From: Amycolatopsis vastitatis
Lineage (GTDB): Bacteria > Actinomycetota > Actinomycetes > Mycobacteriales > Pseudonocardiaceae
Assembly (NCBI RefSeq): GCF_002234595.1
Contig: NZ_NMUL01000060.1
Location: forward strand, 1 to 64,000
Length of the DNA: 64,000 nt
Direction: 5' to 3'
The notes beneath the pieces were generated by a model that made no database searches, was not told the origin of the DNA, and saw nothing but the letters and a program-made list of their open reading frames with translations. A program made the position numbers and the translations under genes. The number at the start of each line of letters is the position of its first letter. Within the stretch, counting starts at the first letter, position 1. Positions 33,331 to 41,736 of the stretch are shown here, one piece after another.

Positions 33331-34755
33331 ATGACCACCAGAGAAGTCACGCAATCCACCGACGCGGAGCGCTTCGGTCACATCCTCCAAGCCCAGCGCG
33401 CCGCCTACCTGCGCGAAGGAGTGCCTTCCCTGGCGGCGCGGCGCAACGACCTGCGCAGGTTCAAGGCCGCACTGATCGCCCGGCGCAGCGCCATCGAGAC
33501 GGCGATCGACACCGACTTCGGACACCGCTCCCGACACGAGACCGCGTTCCTGGAGATCCTGGGCGTCGTGCAGGGCATCGACTACCTGCACCGCAACCTC
33601 CGCCGGTTCATGCGCCCGGCCCGCCGCCACATCGACCTGCTCCTGCGTTTCGGCAGCAACCACATCGAATACCAGCCACTGGGCGTGGTCGGCGTCATCT
33701 CGCCGTGGAACTACCCCGTCAACCTGTCATTGCTGCCCGTCGTCACCGCCATCGCCGCCGGCAACCGCGTCATGCTGAAACCCTCGAAACTGACCCCGGC
33801 GACGAACGCGGTCATCGCGTCGATGCTCGGCGAACTCTTCCCGCCGGAGCAGGTCACGATGGTCAGCGGCGACGGCTCCGCGTTCTCCTCCCTGCCGTTC
33901 GACCACCTGGTCTTCACCGGCAGCACCGAGGTCGGCCGCGCCGTGATGAAGGCCGCGGCCGACAACCTCGTCCCCGTCACCCTCGAACTCGGCGGCAAGT
34001 CCCCGGCCATCGTCGCCAAGGGACGCGTGACGGACCGGACCGTGTCCGACATCGTCTTCGGCAAACTCCTGTCCGGCGGCCAGACCTGCATCGCCCCCGA
34101 CTACGCCCTGGTCCACGAAGCCGAGATCGACACCTTCATCGCCCGCTACGACAGACAGGTCAAGGCCGCCTACCCCGACGGCCCGGCCGGCGAGGACTAC
34201 ACCTCGATCGTCGACGACAAGCAGTACAAGATCCTCACCGGCCTGATCGACGACGCCCGCGCCCACGGGGCGCAGATCATCGAGGTGGGGCACCGTCCTG
34301 GCGACGCGGCCCGCCGTCCGCACACCCTCGCCCCGACCGTCGTGCTCGGCGTCACCGACGACATGCGCATCGCCTACGAAGAGATCTTCGGCCCCATCCT
34401 GCCGATCTTCTCCTACCGCGACATCGACGACGCCATCAACTACGTCAACGCCCGGCCGCGGCCGCTCGCGCTCTACTACTTCGGCGACGACGGCCCCGAG
34501 CGGCGCACGGTCCTCGACCGCACGACCTCCGGCAACGTCACCATCAACGGCACCATCATGCACGTCGCCCAGGACGACCTCCCCTTCGGCGGCGTCGGCG
34601 CCAGCGGAATCGGCAAATACCACGGCATCGAAGGCTTCCGCACCCTCAGCCACCCCAAGGGCATCCACGTACAAGGACGCTGGAACGCCACCCGCCTGCT
34701 CCGCGCCCCCTTCAACAAGCGCACCGAGGCACTCCTCAACTTCTTCCTCCGATGA
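33331..34755 (+). CDS. coniferyl-aldehyde-dehydrogenase-type aldehyde dehydrogenase
   Basis: A 474-residue class 3-like aldehyde dehydrogenase. It has VGVISPWNYPVNLSLLPVV, the general-base region VTLELGGKSPAIVAKG, the catalytic Cys in LSGGQTCIAPDYALV, and EEIFGPILPIF. A hydrophobic, basic C-terminus (RAPFNKRTEALLNFFLR) suggests membrane association, as in fatty or aromatic aldehyde dehydrogenases. It should convert a lipophilic aldehyde to the acid. It is co-directional with the SDR, with a GAGGAA sequence upstream, under the same TetR control. Confidence 0.9.
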   Translation: MTTREVTQSTDAERFGHILQAQRAAYLREGVPSLAARRNDLRRFKAALIARRSAIETAIDTDFGHRSRHETAFLEILGVVQGIDYLHRNLRRFMRPARRHIDLLLRFGSNHIEYQPLGVVGVISPWNYPVNLSLLPVVTAIAAGNRVMLKPSKLTPATNAVIASMLGELFPPEQVTMVSGDGSAFSSLPFDHLVFTGSTEVGRAVMKAAADNLVPVTLELGGKSPAIVAKGRVTDRTVSDIVFGKLLSGGQTCIAPDYALVHEAEIDTFIARYDRQVKAAYPDGPAGEDYTSIVDDKQYKILTGLIDDARAHGAQIIEVGHRPGDAARRPHTLAPTVVLGVTDDMRIAYEEIFGPILPIFSYRDIDDAINYVNARPRPLALYYFGDDGPERRTVLDRTTSGNVTINGTIMHVAQDDLPFGGVGASGIGKYHGIEGFRTLSHPKGIHVQGRWNATRLLRAPFNKRTEALLNFFLR

Positions 34756-34848
34756 GGGAGGCGTCCCCGGGGCCCGCCGCCCTGAGCGCCACACCCGCAC
34801 AAAAGCGCCAGGTCCTGGCCGACGCTGACTCACTGGAAGGAACTACCA

Positions 34849-35754
34849 ATGACTGATCACGACCTCATTCTCGTCACCGGCGCGGGCGGCGTGGGCCGCC
34901 TGGTCACCGAGCGGCTGCGTGCGCAGAACATGCCGGTCCGCGTCCTGGTCCGCCGCGAGGACGACCGCGCGGCCGAGGTGCGGGCACTGGGCGCCGAGGT
35001 CGTCACCGGGGACCTGACCCGGCCCGACACCGTGGCGGCCGCGCTCGACGGCGTCCGCCGGGTGTACTTCGGGCTCAGCGTGTCCCCGGACCACCTGCTG
35101 GCCGCGACAATCCTGGCCACGGTCGCTAAGGCACACGCCGAACTCGACGTGCTGGTGGACATGTCGCAGATGACGGTGTCGCAGATGACCGCCACCAGCA
35201 CCGCCGAATCCCACCAGCAGCGACTGCACTGGCTGGCCGAGCAGGTGCTGGATTGGTCGGGCCTGCCCGTGGTGCACGTACGCCCGACCACGTTCCTCGA
35301 CAACCCGCTGTTCACCACGCTTGCCGCCCGCTCGATCCGCGAGAACAACACGCTGGCACTGCCGTTCGGGACCGGACGCACCTCGCCAATCGCCGCCCAC
35401 GACGTCGCCCAGGTGGTCATGACCATCCTGCGCGACCCCGGCGAGCACCCCGGAAAGGTGTACGAGCTGACCGGACCGCGAGCGCTCGATATGACCGGCG
35501 TAGCCCAAGAATTCTCCAAGGCGCTCGGCCGTACGGTGACCTATGTGGACGTCCCCCTGCAATGGTGGCGCACAGAGGTACTCGCGAACGCGGGCCTGCC
35601 ACGGCACACCGAAGAGCACATCGCGACCATGGCCCAGCTACACCGCGCGAACCGCTACGACCGGGCGACCCTCGACGTCGAGCGCATCACCGGCAAGCGG
35701 CCCCAGACGGTCGAGGAGTTCGTCACCGCCCGCAAGGACTTCTACCTCGGCTGA
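34849..35754 (+). CDS. NmrA-like atypical SDR / NAD(P)H-binding oxidoreductase
   Basis: A 301-residue extended SDR. The N-terminus has ILVTGAGGVGRLVTERLRAQ and VRVLVRREDDRAAEVRALGA; the middle has RPTTFLDNPLFTTLAARSIR; the classical catalytic Tyr-Lys pair is not evident. The family includes NmrA-type sensors and azo- or quinone-reducing enzymes. GGAAGGAA lies about six bases upstream of the ATG. It is the last gene of the TetR-linked group, 93 bases after the aldehyde dehydrogenase. Beyond it begins the recombinase cassette on the other strand. Confidence 0.85.
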   Translation: MTDHDLILVTGAGGVGRLVTERLRAQNMPVRVLVRREDDRAAEVRALGAEVVTGDLTRPDTVAAALDGVRRVYFGLSVSPDHLLAATILATVAKAHAELDVLVDMSQMTVSQMTATSTAESHQQRLHWLAEQVLDWSGLPVVHVRPTTFLDNPLFTTLAARSIRENNTLALPFGTGRTSPIAAHDVAQVVMTILRDPGEHPGKVYELTGPRALDMTGVAQEFSKALGRTVTYVDVPLQWWRTEVLANAGLPRHTEEHIATMAQLHRANRYDRATLDVERITGKRPQTVEEFVTARKDFYLG

Positions 35755-35767
35755 CTCCCGGAGTATG

Positions 35768-37279
35768 TCATCGCGGTCCTTGTGGTTGTGGTAGTCGTTG
35801 GTGCTCGCCCGCGGCGTAGCGGCTCCAGGTGGAACCGGCTTGGATGGCGAGGGTTTCGGCGGTGCCGATGTGGTAGCCGAGCATGCCAGCGACGACTGCG
35901 GCGGGGGCTTCGAGCAGCAGCTGGCGGATCGTGGCGGTGCGAGCGTCGAGGCTGGGGAGCCCGAGGTTGCGGAGCCTCAGGCGCAGAGACGTGGTGTGCA
36001 TCGGCTGCCCGGCGCGGCGCCCGGGGAACAGGAAGCGACTGTTCGGGTTGGTGGCGGAGAGCATGTTCGGGCGGTGGTCGACGTAGTCCAGCAGCACGTC
36101 GGCAAAGGGTTGTGGCACGGGGATCGGTGGGTCACCGAGCCGCAACAGGACCTCATCCTGTTCGCGCAGAACGTGGTCGACGGTGAGCTGCGCGATCTTC
36201 ACCAGCGGTTGTGCGTAGAGCAGGATCAGCAGCGCGAGCACCCGGTCAGCCAGCGGGATAGACACGTCGGTGAGCACCCGCCGGATGAACGCCAGGCGCA
36301 GGGGCTGGCTGAGCCGGGCTCCGGTCTTCTTCACGACGGGCGGGAGCCGCAGGCGGGTCAGTTCGCGCTGGTTGACACACCAATGTAGGAACCCGCGGGA
36401 GTGTTCGGCGCGGCGAAGGTCGGTGGCGAACCAGCGGTCGATGTCGGCTTGGCTGCAGTCACGGAGGTGCCGGTTGTGCTCGGCGAGGTGGGTCAGGAAT
36501 TGCGCGGAGGTCCGCAGGACGTGCCGGGCCAGGTTTGCGCGTCCGGAGTTGATGGGCTGTTTCGCCGAGGTGTTGCGCAGCAGGCGTAGGAGGTGCCAGG
36601 TCGCGAAGCGCTCGAGCAGTCCGCGTTGCTGCGGGTCTTCGATCGAGGCCAGCCAGCCGGGAAGCCATTGCTCGAGCAGGAACAGAAATCGGTCGACAGG
36701 CGGCAGAACCTCAGCTTCGACGAGGAGGTCGCGCAGGTGGATCACCGCTCGCCAGGGCTGCAGCGTGCTCAGCCCGGCGTGGGTGAGCGGGACCTCGCCG
36801 CCGGCGAGGGCGCACAGGAGTGGCGGAATGTGCGGTTTGGCCAGCCACAGCAGGCCGCCGCGAGGGCGGGGCATCGCTCGGAACGACTCATAGAACGGCA
36901 TCAGGGCAGCTGGGATCGCGCCGGTTCCATCGTCCAAACAGGCCGCGAGCCGCTCGGACAGGACGCATTGCGCGCACTCGCCGACGCGGTAGCGCGGTCC
37001 TTCCTGGCCGCATCGGCGGCAGGTGAAGTCGCCGAGACCGCCCGCGCACTCGGTGCACAGCCGCGTGCCTGCCGTGCCGATTCCGGGCAGCAGCCGGTCG
37101 GTGTCACAGCCGTCGCACAGTCCTCGCGTGTGCACGGCGTCGTCGTAGCACTTCACGCAGATTGGGCCCTCGGGCCAGCGGATCCGGATCCGCAGCCGCG
37201 GATCACGCAGCTTCGTCTTCTGCCCGTCGGTGCAGACCGGTCGTTCGCAGCGGGCGCAGAACTCGCCAGAACGGCTCAT
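35768..37279 (-). CDS. zinc-ribbon plus recombinase-like protein, third gene of a tyrosine-recombinase cassette
   Basis: A 503-residue protein. The first 110 residues are Cys-rich, with repeated CxxC units (CARCERPVC, CVKC, CDGC, CTEC, CRRCGQ, CAQC) that should form several zinc ribbons. A helical middle resembles a core-binding domain. The C-terminus has a tyrosine-recombinase-like end, TTSLRLRLRNLGL, then GMLGYHIGTAETLAIQAG and WSRYAAGEH, although the catalytic Arg/His set looks incomplete. It overlaps the upstream XRE gene by ATGA. It may be the target-recognition or accessory recombinase of a three-protein site-specific transposition system. Confidence 0.65.
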   Translation of the reverse strand: MSRSGEFCARCERPVCTDGQKTKLRDPRLRIRIRWPEGPICVKCYDDAVHTRGLCDGCDTDRLLPGIGTAGTRLCTECAGGLGDFTCRRCGQEGPRYRVGECAQCVLSERLAACLDDGTGAIPAALMPFYESFRAMPRPRGGLLWLAKPHIPPLLCALAGGEVPLTHAGLSTLQPWRAVIHLRDLLVEAEVLPPVDRFLFLLEQWLPGWLASIEDPQQRGLLERFATWHLLRLLRNTSAKQPINSGRANLARHVLRTSAQFLTHLAEHNRHLRDCSQADIDRWFATDLRRAEHSRGFLHWCVNQRELTRLRLPPVVKKTGARLSQPLRLAFIRRVLTDVSIPLADRVLALLILLYAQPLVKIAQLTVDHVLREQDEVLLRLGDPPIPVPQPFADVLLDYVDHRPNMLSATNPNSRFLFPGRRAGQPMHTTSLRLRLRNLGLPSLDARTATIRQLLLEAPAAVVAGMLGYHIGTAETLAIQAGSTWSRYAAGEHQRLPQPQGPR

Positions 37280-37617
37280 TCGGTGCTGGTGATCCGGGCG
37301 CGCCGGGGCCGCAGCTCAGCGACGTCGGCCGGCGCAGGATGATCGGTGGTGCCGGTCTTGCGGATCCCGGCGTTCTCCGCGCCAGTGACGATCAGCTCTG
37401 ACGGGGTGGTGGCGAAGATGTCGCACAACGCCGCCAGAACCTGCAGCGACAACCGCTCCGGCGTGCCGGTCACCAGCCGATGCACCTGCGAGACCGACAG
37501 GTAGATGCCGCGCTCGTGCAGCGGCTCCACCAGCTCGGTGGTCTGGTACATGCCGTGCTCGGCCATGATCTCGCGCAACCGCCAGCTGTAGCTGACCGAC
37601 CGCTTCTTCACCGTCAT
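37276..37617 (-). CDS. XRE/Cro-like HTH protein, second gene of the recombinase cassette
   Basis: A 113-residue protein. The HTH reads WRLREIMAEHGMYQTTELVE, PLHERGIYLSVSQVHRLVTG and LQVLAALCDIFATTPSELIV, the compact form seen in small XRE-like proteins. It lies nine bases after the recombinase stop and its own stop overlaps the zinc-ribbon gene (ATGA). It may repress the cassette or act as a directionality factor. The inverted 15-base repeats upstream of the recombinase are candidate binding sites. Confidence 0.75.
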   Translation of the reverse strand: MTVKKRSVSYSWRLREIMAEHGMYQTTELVEPLHERGIYLSVSQVHRLVTGTPERLSLQVLAALCDIFATTPSELIVTGAENAGIRKTGTTDHPAPADVAELRPRRARITSTE

Positions 37618-37626
37618 CGCCTCTCC

Positions 37627-38811
37627 TCACTCCCAGGCCAAAGCTCGGGTGATCGTCCCATCGAGCACCCGCCGCAGCGTTCGTGTGCGGAAGTCCGAGG
37701 ACACGCACGTGTAGATCGAGGTCGTGCTCGCGTGGTCATGACCGACCTGTTCCTGCACGAACCGCGGGTCCCAGCCGTCCTCGATCAGGTGGGTGACGTA
37801 GGCGCGGCGCAGCGAGTGGAAGTCCAGCGCGGGGTCCAGGCCGAGCGCGTCGCGGTAGGTCGCTAGCTGCCGGTTGAGCTGCTTGTTCCCGATCCGCAGG
37901 CCTCGCTCCGAGGGCCAGAGCGCCGGGTTGCCGTCCACGCCGAGTAGCGGCCGCACCTCGGTCGACCACTGCTCGACGACCTCGGCGACCCATTCCCAGA
38001 CGCAGAGCACGCTACGCCGCTTCGGCGGCGAGCCCTTCTTCGCCTTGCCGTGCCGGACGTCGAGCACTCCGTACTCACCGAACTCCGGACCGTGCGGGTT
38101 CCGTCCGAAGTCGACGACGTCGAGCATCCGCGTCTCGTTGCGCCGCAGCCCGAAGCCGCAAGCGGCCTTGAAACACGTCGCGTCCCGGAACGCCGTAAGC
38201 CAGCCCTTGCGTCCCGACGCTCGCTTGCGGTCGACTTCGTCGTCGGCGTAGTCGAACAGCGCCTGCAGCTCCGCGCGGCTGAACGCGCGCTTGCTTGCGT
38301 CCGCCTCCGAGTCAGCGACGTGCACCGCGGCGTTGACCTCGTTGATCACCTGCACCGGATGCGTGCCGAACCGGCGCTCGCACTCGACGGCCCACCCGTA
38401 GGCCAGGTCGGTGATGAAGGCGCCGAATCCACGTAGTGCTCCCTGGTAGTTGCGCACTGTGGACAGTGACAGGTGCCGGACCGCGCGAAGGTCCGCGAAC
38501 CATTCGTCAGCCAGCTGCGGGGTCCACAGCCACGGGTAGGTGCCGCAGCGATCGCCGAACTGCCGCACCACCCGCAGCCCGCTCTCGACTGTCGAACGCG
38601 CCAGGTTCCGGGCCAGTAACTGGTTACGCCAGCCGTCCAGCATCGCCGCGAACACCTGCTCCTCCGGATGGAGAAGCGGCACTCCCGTGGCCAGGTGCAG
38701 GCCGGCCGAGCCCGCCAACCGATCGTCCAGCCCCACGAAACCCGCCTCCACCTGGTCGCATTCAGTGCGATGATCTCGCATCTGATGCGATCCTAGCTGG
38801 TCGCACTGCAT
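37627..38811 (-). CDS. tyrosine recombinase, first gene of the recombinase cassette
   Basis: A 394-residue integrase. After a SAM-like core-binding domain (about residues 55-150) the catalytic domain shows the first Arg in FGLRRNETRMLDVVDF, the HxxR box in FHSLRRAYVTHLIE, and the His...Tyr end in VGHDHASTTSIYT. These are the residues that cut and rejoin DNA through a phosphotyrosine. The N-terminal 30 codons are built of the repeated TGCGA/TCGCA motif also found upstream. It leads a tightly packed three-gene unit, probably a mobile element in its own right. Confidence 0.88.
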   Translation of the reverse strand: MQCDQLGSHQMRDHRTECDQVEAGFVGLDDRLAGSAGLHLATGVPLLHPEEQVFAAMLDGWRNQLLARNLARSTVESGLRVVRQFGDRCGTYPWLWTPQLADEWFADLRAVRHLSLSTVRNYQGALRGFGAFITDLAYGWAVECERRFGTHPVQVINEVNAAVHVADSEADASKRAFSRAELQALFDYADDEVDRKRASGRKGWLTAFRDATCFKAACGFGLRRNETRMLDVVDFGRNPHGPEFGEYGVLDVRHGKAKKGSPPKRRSVLCVWEWVAEVVEQWSTEVRPLLGVDGNPALWPSERGLRIGNKQLNRQLATYRDALGLDPALDFHSLRRAYVTHLIEDGWDPRFVQEQVGHDHASTTSIYTCVSSDFRTRTLRRVLDGTITRALAWE

Positions 38812-38959
38812 GGCGCGATCGCGGCGCGGCGTTGCACTTCGCCGTCCCGACCTGCACTACACTCGGATCCCGAAGGCCGTGTCAACGCCTCTTCTGCGGG
38901 CTCCACGAATGCCGCTTTACCGCCGCGTGCAGCGCGGCGCGTGTTCGCATCAGATGCGA
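38756..38959. repeat. cluster of TCGCA/TGCGA palindromes at the recombinase promoter
   Basis: TCGCATTCAGTGCGA-type repeats lie at 38756-38770. TCGCATCTGATGCGA lies at 38776-38790, and its exact reverse complement TCGCATCAGATGCGA at 38945-38959, 154 bases away. The inner copies are inside the recombinase 5' coding region. They may be recombination core sites or operators for the XRE partner. Confidence 0.6.
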
Positions 38960-38997
38960 TTGGACCCGGCTGTACTGGTACAGTCTGGGGTTAAGAT

Positions 38998-39355
38998 GGG
39001 TGGAGTTCTCATGGATCGTCTGAGGCGAAGGTTTCGTGCCAGTGTGAGTCGCTCGCGACGGCGTCGCACATCCAAGGAGGAGTCGCCGGAGGCGGTAATC
39101 TTCAGCCGAGCGGGCAGTGACTGGCAGGATCGAACATCGTGGCGTGTGCCAGCGCTGACCTTGCCAACCTGGTCGGCGACTGTGTTGACAGCGGCGTGGG
39201 GTTTGCTAAGCGGTGAAAGTCCTCCGCCGCGAAAATCGTCAGTTCGACAACGCCTTAGTCGACGTGCTTGCCAGATGAATCCGGCTGCTCGGCGACTTAT
39301 CGCGCGAGATGAGGAAAAGGTGCACCCGGCTCGCATGCAACTATTCGATCAGTAG
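38998..39355 (+). CDS. hypothetical protein, uncertain
   Basis: The frame starts with an ATG at 38998 and encodes 119 residues. The N-terminus is very basic (DRLRRRFRASVSRSRRRR), a short hydrophobic segment lies around LPTWSATVLTAAWGLL, and the end is basic. No family is recognised and the ribosome binding site is weak. A palindrome TGTACTGGTACA at 38971 may be its operator. It lies at the left edge of the low-GC island. It could be chance. Confidence 0.3.
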
Positions 39356-39364
39356 CTCTGCAGG

Positions 39365-39766
39365 TCACGCCTTGTGCAACTGGTCCTTGACTCGAGTGAA
39401 TGTCCTGTCGCAGACGATGTGGGCTTGCTCGAGAGAGAGTCCTTCCAAAGTTAGGGCGTTGATGACATCGGTCTTGATAACATCATCGTCCATTGTGTCG
39501 GACTGAAGCGCACCGATGACCGTCCGACTGAGCCTTGCGGCAATCTCGTCCAGATTCTTTCGACTACGTGCGGACTTCCACTTGTCGTACATGAGTCTGC
39601 CTGTGAACCCCGATACTACGCCGACCACCGCTTTATAGGCAATCGCGAGGATGACAGGTTCGAGTCCGGTCAACTTGAGTGCTTCATCATTTTCAACCTG
39701 CGCCATCGCAACACGCAGATCGAGTGCAGTCATATCGATTTGCGTGGCAAACCACTTGTCGTCCAT
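39365..39766 (-). CDS. small protein coupled to the HEXXH protein
   Basis: A 133-residue protein of unknown family. It has an acidic start, a hydrophobic segment VILAIAYKAVVGVVSGFTG around residues 38-56, then a helical region and a basic tail. TAAGGAGAT, which contains the stop codon of the upstream gene, serves as its ribosome binding site eleven bases before the ATG. The two are therefore translated together. The hydrophobic segment could be a membrane anchor or a pore-type helix. In a two-gene defence or toxin-antitoxin arrangement this would be the small effector or immunity partner, which is speculation. Confidence 0.6.
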   Translation of the reverse strand: MDDKWFATQIDMTALDLRVAMAQVENDEALKLTGLEPVILAIAYKAVVGVVSGFTGRLMYDKWKSARSRKNLDEIAARLSRTVIGALQSDTMDDDVIKTDVINALTLEGLSLEQAHIVCDRTFTRVKDQLHKA

Positions 39767-39776
39767 TGGTATCTCC

Positions 39777-41414
39777 TTAGATATTATATCCCAATTCGTG
39801 CAACACCCGTCGGACCTGACATCCTTCCTCCGGTGGAAGCTGACTCAGCAGTGTCATGCCGGTTGCGCATCTCGGTTGTCGGCTCTTGCACACCTGAGAG
39901 CGGGCGAAGATGCAACGGAACATACCACTGCCATAGAAAAGCTCGTACAGGTCTCGGTCGACGTTCCAGTCAAGCAGGGCACGCTTGAGCTTGTCGTCGT
40001 AGAGTTGCTGCCCCCACATGATTCCACGCAGGCCGGTACCCGTACCAATCACCTGGATCGGAATCTGGGCTGTGAATACTGCGCCGAGCTCGGTCTCCCG
40101 GGTGTCGGAGAGCCTGCTACGCAGCATTGCAGTCCGCAGCGCGAAGAGCGGCGCGTCCCAGCTCTCGCCCGTTGCGAGCGGCTCCAGCTCGTCTAGCCAC
40201 GCGGTGTAGATGTCTCGCGTCGACGGATACTCTACGCGCATATACGCGCGTAGGGTGTCGTCGAAGTCGTCCCAACGCCGGTCCAACACAGCTTCAAGCA
40301 GAGTCTCGTACGCTGGCTCCGACATGTCGCCAAGTGCTCGCAATGCAAGTAGGTAGCGCACGACCGGGTCGAAGTAGGCGCGGCTGAGTCGCCAGTCAGC
40401 CAGGATTGCAGGAGGAGGGTAGGCTACTGCGAATTCGGCGATCCACGAAGATAGCGCCGCGTAAGCGCGCATACCGCGGCGAATCTGGTCGGACCCGACC
40501 TCGCGGTCAGTGGCTAGTGCCACGGAAATAATGCCACTGCTGTAGTCCTCACCCATGAGAATCGGGTTCCAGAGATATTCCCGCTCATGTAACAGGTCGA
40601 CGCCAATATCGGACACCTTTGATCGCATGACATGCAGATAAGTTTCACAGGCGGCCTCAGCTTCTAGCACTCGTCGTAGAGGGTGTTCGGACAGGTTGTC
40701 CAACTCGACGTTGGGGCCAAGCATGTCTGTGAGAACCTGGGATGTCGCAGGCGTACGCCACGCCGCGCCGCGCAGTTGGCGTAGTCCGATGGTGCGGTCT
40801 TCGACCGCAGCGAGATCTCCGCGGACCTGGTCCGTGAAACTGGCCTGATCGAGATCGGCCAGGATGCGCAGCGCGGCTTCCCGATACGGCTGTCGGTCGA
40901 ACTTGCCAAAGAACCATTTGCTTTGCTCCACGAGACGAGGTGCTGCGTGGCGGGTTACGAGATGGTCGTGGGCGCCGATCCCGCTGGCCAAGTCTTGCTT
41001 GAGATGGACTAGCTCATGCAGCAAGGCGATCGCAGCCCGCATCCGCACATCGGTCTCGAACGGTAGCGTGAGTGCGGACGCCCCGGCGAATGTTTCGACG
41101 ATCCCCCGACCGTCAACCGGGAAGAGAGCTGTGGTTTCGAGCAGGAACGAGCCCCAACGGTACCCAGCGACACCGACGGCTTCGAGGGTAGGATCGCGAA
41201 ACATGGCAGCTCCCGAATGACTCAGCTCGTACTTGTCAGTCGGTCCGGTTGCTCCGTTCGCTACAGGTGCGAGCCCGGCATCATCGCTTGTCGCCGGCGG
41301 CGGTAACGACCATGCCGAGGTCAAGGGGCGCGGGGCCTGCGCGAACCGTGCACATCTCGATTCCGAATGGTAGATTCGGACATTCACATCGTCGAATTGG
41401 TGACTAAGAAACAT
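39777..41414 (-). CDS. HEXXH-motif protein of unknown family
   Basis: A 545-residue protein. Around residue 133 it carries LLHELVHLKQDLASGIG, a HEXXH zinc-peptidase-like motif, with further His residues following (AHDHLVTRH). The middle is helical. The last 50 residues hold regularly spaced Cys (MFRCIFARSQVCKSRQPRC and later GCQ), a possible zinc-binding tail. No known peptidase family is recognised. The start ATG at 41414 is not confirmed by a strong ribosome binding site; the first 60 residues look poorly conserved, so the true start may be further in. It forms an operon with the 133-residue protein. Confidence 0.65.
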   Translation of the reverse strand: MFLSHQFDDVNVRIYHSESRCARFAQAPRPLTSAWSLPPPATSDDAGLAPVANGATGPTDKYELSHSGAAMFRDPTLEAVGVAGYRWGSFLLETTALFPVDGRGIVETFAGASALTLPFETDVRMRAAIALLHELVHLKQDLASGIGAHDHLVTRHAAPRLVEQSKWFFGKFDRQPYREAALRILADLDQASFTDQVRGDLAAVEDRTIGLRQLRGAAWRTPATSQVLTDMLGPNVELDNLSEHPLRRVLEAEAACETYLHVMRSKVSDIGVDLLHEREYLWNPILMGEDYSSGIISVALATDREVGSDQIRRGMRAYAALSSWIAEFAVAYPPPAILADWRLSRAYFDPVVRYLLALRALGDMSEPAYETLLEAVLDRRWDDFDDTLRAYMRVEYPSTRDIYTAWLDELEPLATGESWDAPLFALRTAMLRSRLSDTRETELGAVFTAQIPIQVIGTGTGLRGIMWGQQLYDDKLKRALLDWNVDRDLYELFYGSGMFRCIFARSQVCKSRQPRCATGMTLLSQLPPEEGCQVRRVLHELGYNI

Positions 41415-41529
41415 GGCTGCAACTGCTCGATGACTGTCCAGGCGTAACTCGATCAGTGGTGCAGGTGGACCGGATTGCGCTTCGAACTCGACAGCCCCGC
41501 GGCTGTCACGGGCGGGCTTGCCCTAGTGC

Positions 41530-41734
41530 CATCACGCCGCCCTGTTCGGAGCCTCGGGCGCCACCTGCTGGCGGCGCCTCACCGAATGGTAAGAGGCCGG
41601 CGTCTGGCAGCAACTGCACGAACCCCTGCTCGCCGAGCTACGTGCCGCCGGGTTGCTGGACCTGTCGGCCGCACTGGTCGACTCCACGCACCTGCGTGCA
41701 CTCAAAGGGGGACCACACGGCGAATGGACCCGGC
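41530..41734 (+). pseudogene. IS5-family transposase N-terminal fragment interrupted by an IS630 insertion
   Basis: The frame gives CWRRLTEW, an in-frame TAA, then EAGVWQQLHEPLLAELRAAG and DLSAALVDSTHLRALKGGP, the signature first part of an IS5/IS427-type transposase with the first catalytic Asp (VDSTH). It stops where the IS630 element begins at the TA at 41735. No continuation was recognised on the far side of the IS630 element. Confidence 0.8.
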
Positions 41735-41736
41735 TA

